From CAJCIY01 sp036379355 (GTDB taxonomy: Bacteria > Actinomycetota > Actinomycetes > Mycobacteriales > CAJCIY01): a stretch of DNA of 21,203 nt. Below the pieces are notes generated by a model that saw only the letters and a program-made list of their open reading frames with translations, was not told the DNA's origin and ran no database searches. How positions within the stretch are numbered: the first letter of the stretch is position 1; every line of letters starts with the position of its first letter. The stretch is taken from positions 1 through 21,203 of the forward strand of contig DASVGV010000132.1 in assembly GCA_036379355.1 (NCBI GenBank), read 5' to 3'. Below, in pieces: positions 19,223 to 21,203 of the stretch. Both the position numbers and the translations under genes were made by a program.

Positions 19223-21203
19223 TCAGCGGTCGTAGTCCGCAACCGGCGGGCACGAGCACGCCAGGTTGCGGTCGCCCCAGGCACCGTCGATCCGCCGCAC
19301 GGGTGGCCAGTACTTCGTGGCGGTGGGGCCGGCCGGATAGGCACCGGTCGCCCGGTCGTAGGCATGGCTCCACTCCCCCGCGATCATGGCCGCGGTGTGG
19401 GGCGCGTTCACCAACGGGTTGTCGTCCGCCGGCCACCGTCCTGCGGCCACGTCGTCGATCTCCGCGCGAATCGCGATCATGGCCTCGCAGAAGCGATCCA
19501 GCTCGCCGAGGTCTTCGCTCTCGGTGGGCTCGACCATCAGCGTCCCGGCCACCGGGAACGACATCGTCGGCGCGTGGAACCCGTAGTCGATCAGCCGCTT
19601 GGCGACGTCGTCGACGGTGATGCCGGTCCGCTGGGTAACCGGGCGCAGATCGAGGATGCACTCGTGGGCGACCAGGCCCGCGTTGCCCGCATACAGGAGC
19701 GGGAACGCGTCCCGGAGTCTCGCGGCCACGTAGTTGGCGGCCACGATCGCGTTCTCACTCGCCGCCCGCAGTCCGTCGGCGCCCATGAGCCGCACGTACG
19801 CCCACGGAATCGGCAGGATTCCCGCACTGCCGAACGGCGCGGCCGAGACGGCGCCGACGCCGTCGCCGGACAGTCCTGCGCTCGGGGTGACGAGTGGATG
19901 GCCCGGCAGGTACGGGGCCAGATGCGCGCGGACGGCCACCGGCCCGATACCCGGCCCGCCGCCGCCGTGCGGGATGCAGAACGTCTTGTGCAGGTTGAGG
20001 TGGCTGACGTCAGCCCCGAACCGGCCGGGGCGGGCCAGGCCCACCAGAGCGTTCAGGTTGGCCCCGTCGACGTAGACCTGCCCGCCCGCGTCGTGGACGG
20101 CCGCGCAGATCTCGGTGATCGCGCGCTCGTACACCCCGTGCGTGCTGGGGTAGGTGACCATCAGCGCGGCCAGCCGATCACGGTGCTCGGAGATCTTCGC
20201 TCGCACGTCGGCGAGGTCGACGTTCCCGTCGGCGTCGCAACCGACCACCACGACCCGCATGCCCGCCATGACGGCGCTGGCGGCGTTGGTCCCGTGCGCA
20301 CTGGACGGGATGAGGCAGATGTCACGCCGGTCCTGACCGGCGTGCCGGTGGTGCGCGGCGATCGCCAGCAGACCAGCAAGCTCGCCCTGGCTCCCCGCGT
20401 TCGGCTGCAGGCTTACCGCGTCGTACCCCGTGATCGCCGCCAGCCAGCCACACAGGTCCTCGACCACCTGCCGGTAGCCGGCGGCCTGGTCGACCGGCGC
20501 GAACGGGTGCAGGCCCGCGAAGCCAGGCAGGCCGATCGGCTCCATCTCGGTCGTGGCATTGAGCTTCATCGTGCAGGAGCCGAGCGGGATCATGCCTCGG
20601 TCCAGCGCGTAGTCGCGGTCCGACAGGGCCCGCAGGTAACGCAGCATCGCGGTCTCGCTACGGTGCCGGTGAAAGACAGGATGGGTGAGGAAGTCACTGG
20701 TACGAAAGGCATATCCGGGCAGTCCGTCGCCGACCGCGCCGTCGAGTGCTTCCGCGTCGGCGGTCACCCCGAACGCCGCCCACACCCGTTCGACGTCACT
20801 GGTCACAGTCGTCTCGTCCAGCGCCACGCCCACCGTGTCCGCGTCGACACGCAAGATGTTCACGCCGCGCTCGAGTGCGGCCGAGACGACCGAGTCGGCC
20901 TGCCGCGGAACGCGCACGCGCAGGGTGTCGACGAAGGCGCCGTGCACCACCTCGACGCCACCGGCGCGCAGGCCCGCAGCCAGGATCGTGGCCAGCCGGT
21001 GCACCCGCCGGGCAATCCGCGTCAGCCCGTCGGGCCCGTGCCAGACGGCGTACATCGACGCCATCACGGCCAGCAACACCTGCGCCGTGCAGATGTTGGA
21101 CGTCGCCTTGTCCCGCCGGATGTGTTGCTCGCGCGTCTGCAGCGCGAGCCGGTACGCGGGCTCGCCGTCCGCATCGACGGAGACGCCGACGAGCCGTCCG
21201 GGC
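19223..21203 (-). CDS. gcvP: Glycine dehydrogenase (decarboxylating), P protein of the glycine cleavage system (partial)
   Basis: The last 659 residues of the P protein, which uses PLP to decarboxylate glycine and passes the aminomethyl group to lipoylated GcvH. The frame is open to the window edge: residues PGRLVGVSVDADGEPAYRLA and TREQHIRRDKATSNICTAQ are just upstream of the first internal ATG at 21079, so the true start lies outside. The PLP lysine is in HLNLHKTFCIPHGGGGPGIGP (codon near 19985-19987). Other typical blocks are GMIPLGSCTMKLNATTEM, LQPNAGSQGELAGLL, SAHGTNAASAVMAGM and the C-terminal MVEPTESEDLGELDRFCEAM. The full protein is usually about 950 residues. No gcvT or gcvH is in the window. 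It converges on the DUF5999 gene. Confidence 0.97.
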   Translation of the reverse strand, partial: PGRLVGVSVDADGEPAYRLALQTREQHIRRDKATSNICTAQVLLAVMASMYAVWHGPDGLTRIARRVHRLATILAAGLRAGGVEVVHGAFVDTLRVRVPRQADSVVSAALERGVNILRVDADTVGVALDETTVTSDVERVWAAFGVTADAEALDGAVGDGLPGYAFRTSDFLTHPVFHRHRSETAMLRYLRALSDRDYALDRGMIPLGSCTMKLNATTEMEPIGLPGFAGLHPFAPVDQAAGYRQVVEDLCGWLAAITGYDAVSLQPNAGSQGELAGLLAIAAHHRHAGQDRRDICLIPSSAHGTNAASAVMAGMRVVVVGCDADGNVDLADVRAKISEHRDRLAALMVTYPSTHGVYERAITEICAAVHDAGGQVYVDGANLNALVGLARPGRFGADVSHLNLHKTFCIPHGGGGPGIGPVAVRAHLAPYLPGHPLVTPSAGLSGDGVGAVSAAPFGSAGILPIPWAYVRLMGADGLRAASENAIVAANYVAARLRDAFPLLYAGNAGLVAHECILDLRPVTQRTGITVDDVAKRLIDYGFHAPTMSFPVAGTLMVEPTESEDLGELDRFCEAMIAIRAEIDDVAAGRWPADDNPLVNAPHTAAMIAGEWSHAYDRATGAYPAGPTATKYWPPVRRIDGAWGDRNLACSCPPVADYDR

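Noticed and set aside
1..21203. Mobile element, prophage or CRISPR array
   Set aside because: No transposase, integrase, direct-repeat array, attachment site or tRNA was seen, and gene content is chromosomal throughout.

Overview
The window is chromosomal DNA from a high-GC actinomycete. Actinobacterial marker genes support this: RbpA, a HelY-type helicase, L-lysine 6-transaminase, a DUF5999 protein, a polyprenol-phosphate mannose synthase beside FxsA, many GTG starts, and TANNNT -10 elements placed 7 nt before start codons. The genus cannot be fixed from the sequence. I see no phage, insertion sequence, CRISPR array, tRNA or rRNA; this looks like ordinary core and near-core chromosome.

Layout. 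(1) 1-3017: the end of a HelY-like helicase (+), meeting a minus-strand pair made of a 5'-3' exonuclease and glpD. (2) 3272-3490: a small exported protein followed by a strong hairpin terminator. (3) 3562-6862: three overlapping plus-strand genes, an Lrp/AsnC regulator resembling mycobacterial LrpA, a class III CoA-transferase and a ThDP-dependent enzyme. They run head-on into a minus-strand pair (6859-9787), lat and an aldehyde dehydrogenase. The two operons share one CTAG as both stop codons. Together they look like a lysine (2-aminoadipate/glutarate) catabolic island under an Lrp-type regulator. (4) 9788-10413: 626 bp without a gene, holding the lat promoter region, a CRP-like site and a hairpin-rich stretch behind a candidate forward promoter. 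(5) 10414-12049: ppm1 and fxsA (+) converging on rbpA (-), which has an exact sigma-R type promoter (GGAAT-N18-GTT). (6) 12200-13741: a DUF309 protein, an AT-rich palindrome and an aldose 1-epimerase-like protein. (7) 13734-18291: a minus-strand ABC exporter operon with one large FtsX/MacB-like permease and two different ATPases, all overlapping by 4 nt. (8) 18377-19200: a HAD-type phosphatase and a DUF5999 protein. (9) 19223-21203: the C-terminal two thirds of glycine decarboxylase gcvP (-), cut by the window edge.

The most interesting parts are the putative lysine island (3562-9787), whose CoA-transferase and ThDP enzyme have no assigned substrate, the sigma-R promoter of rbpA, and the structured non-coding stretch ahead of ppm1. 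Comparisons with named proteins are from memory, not from a search.
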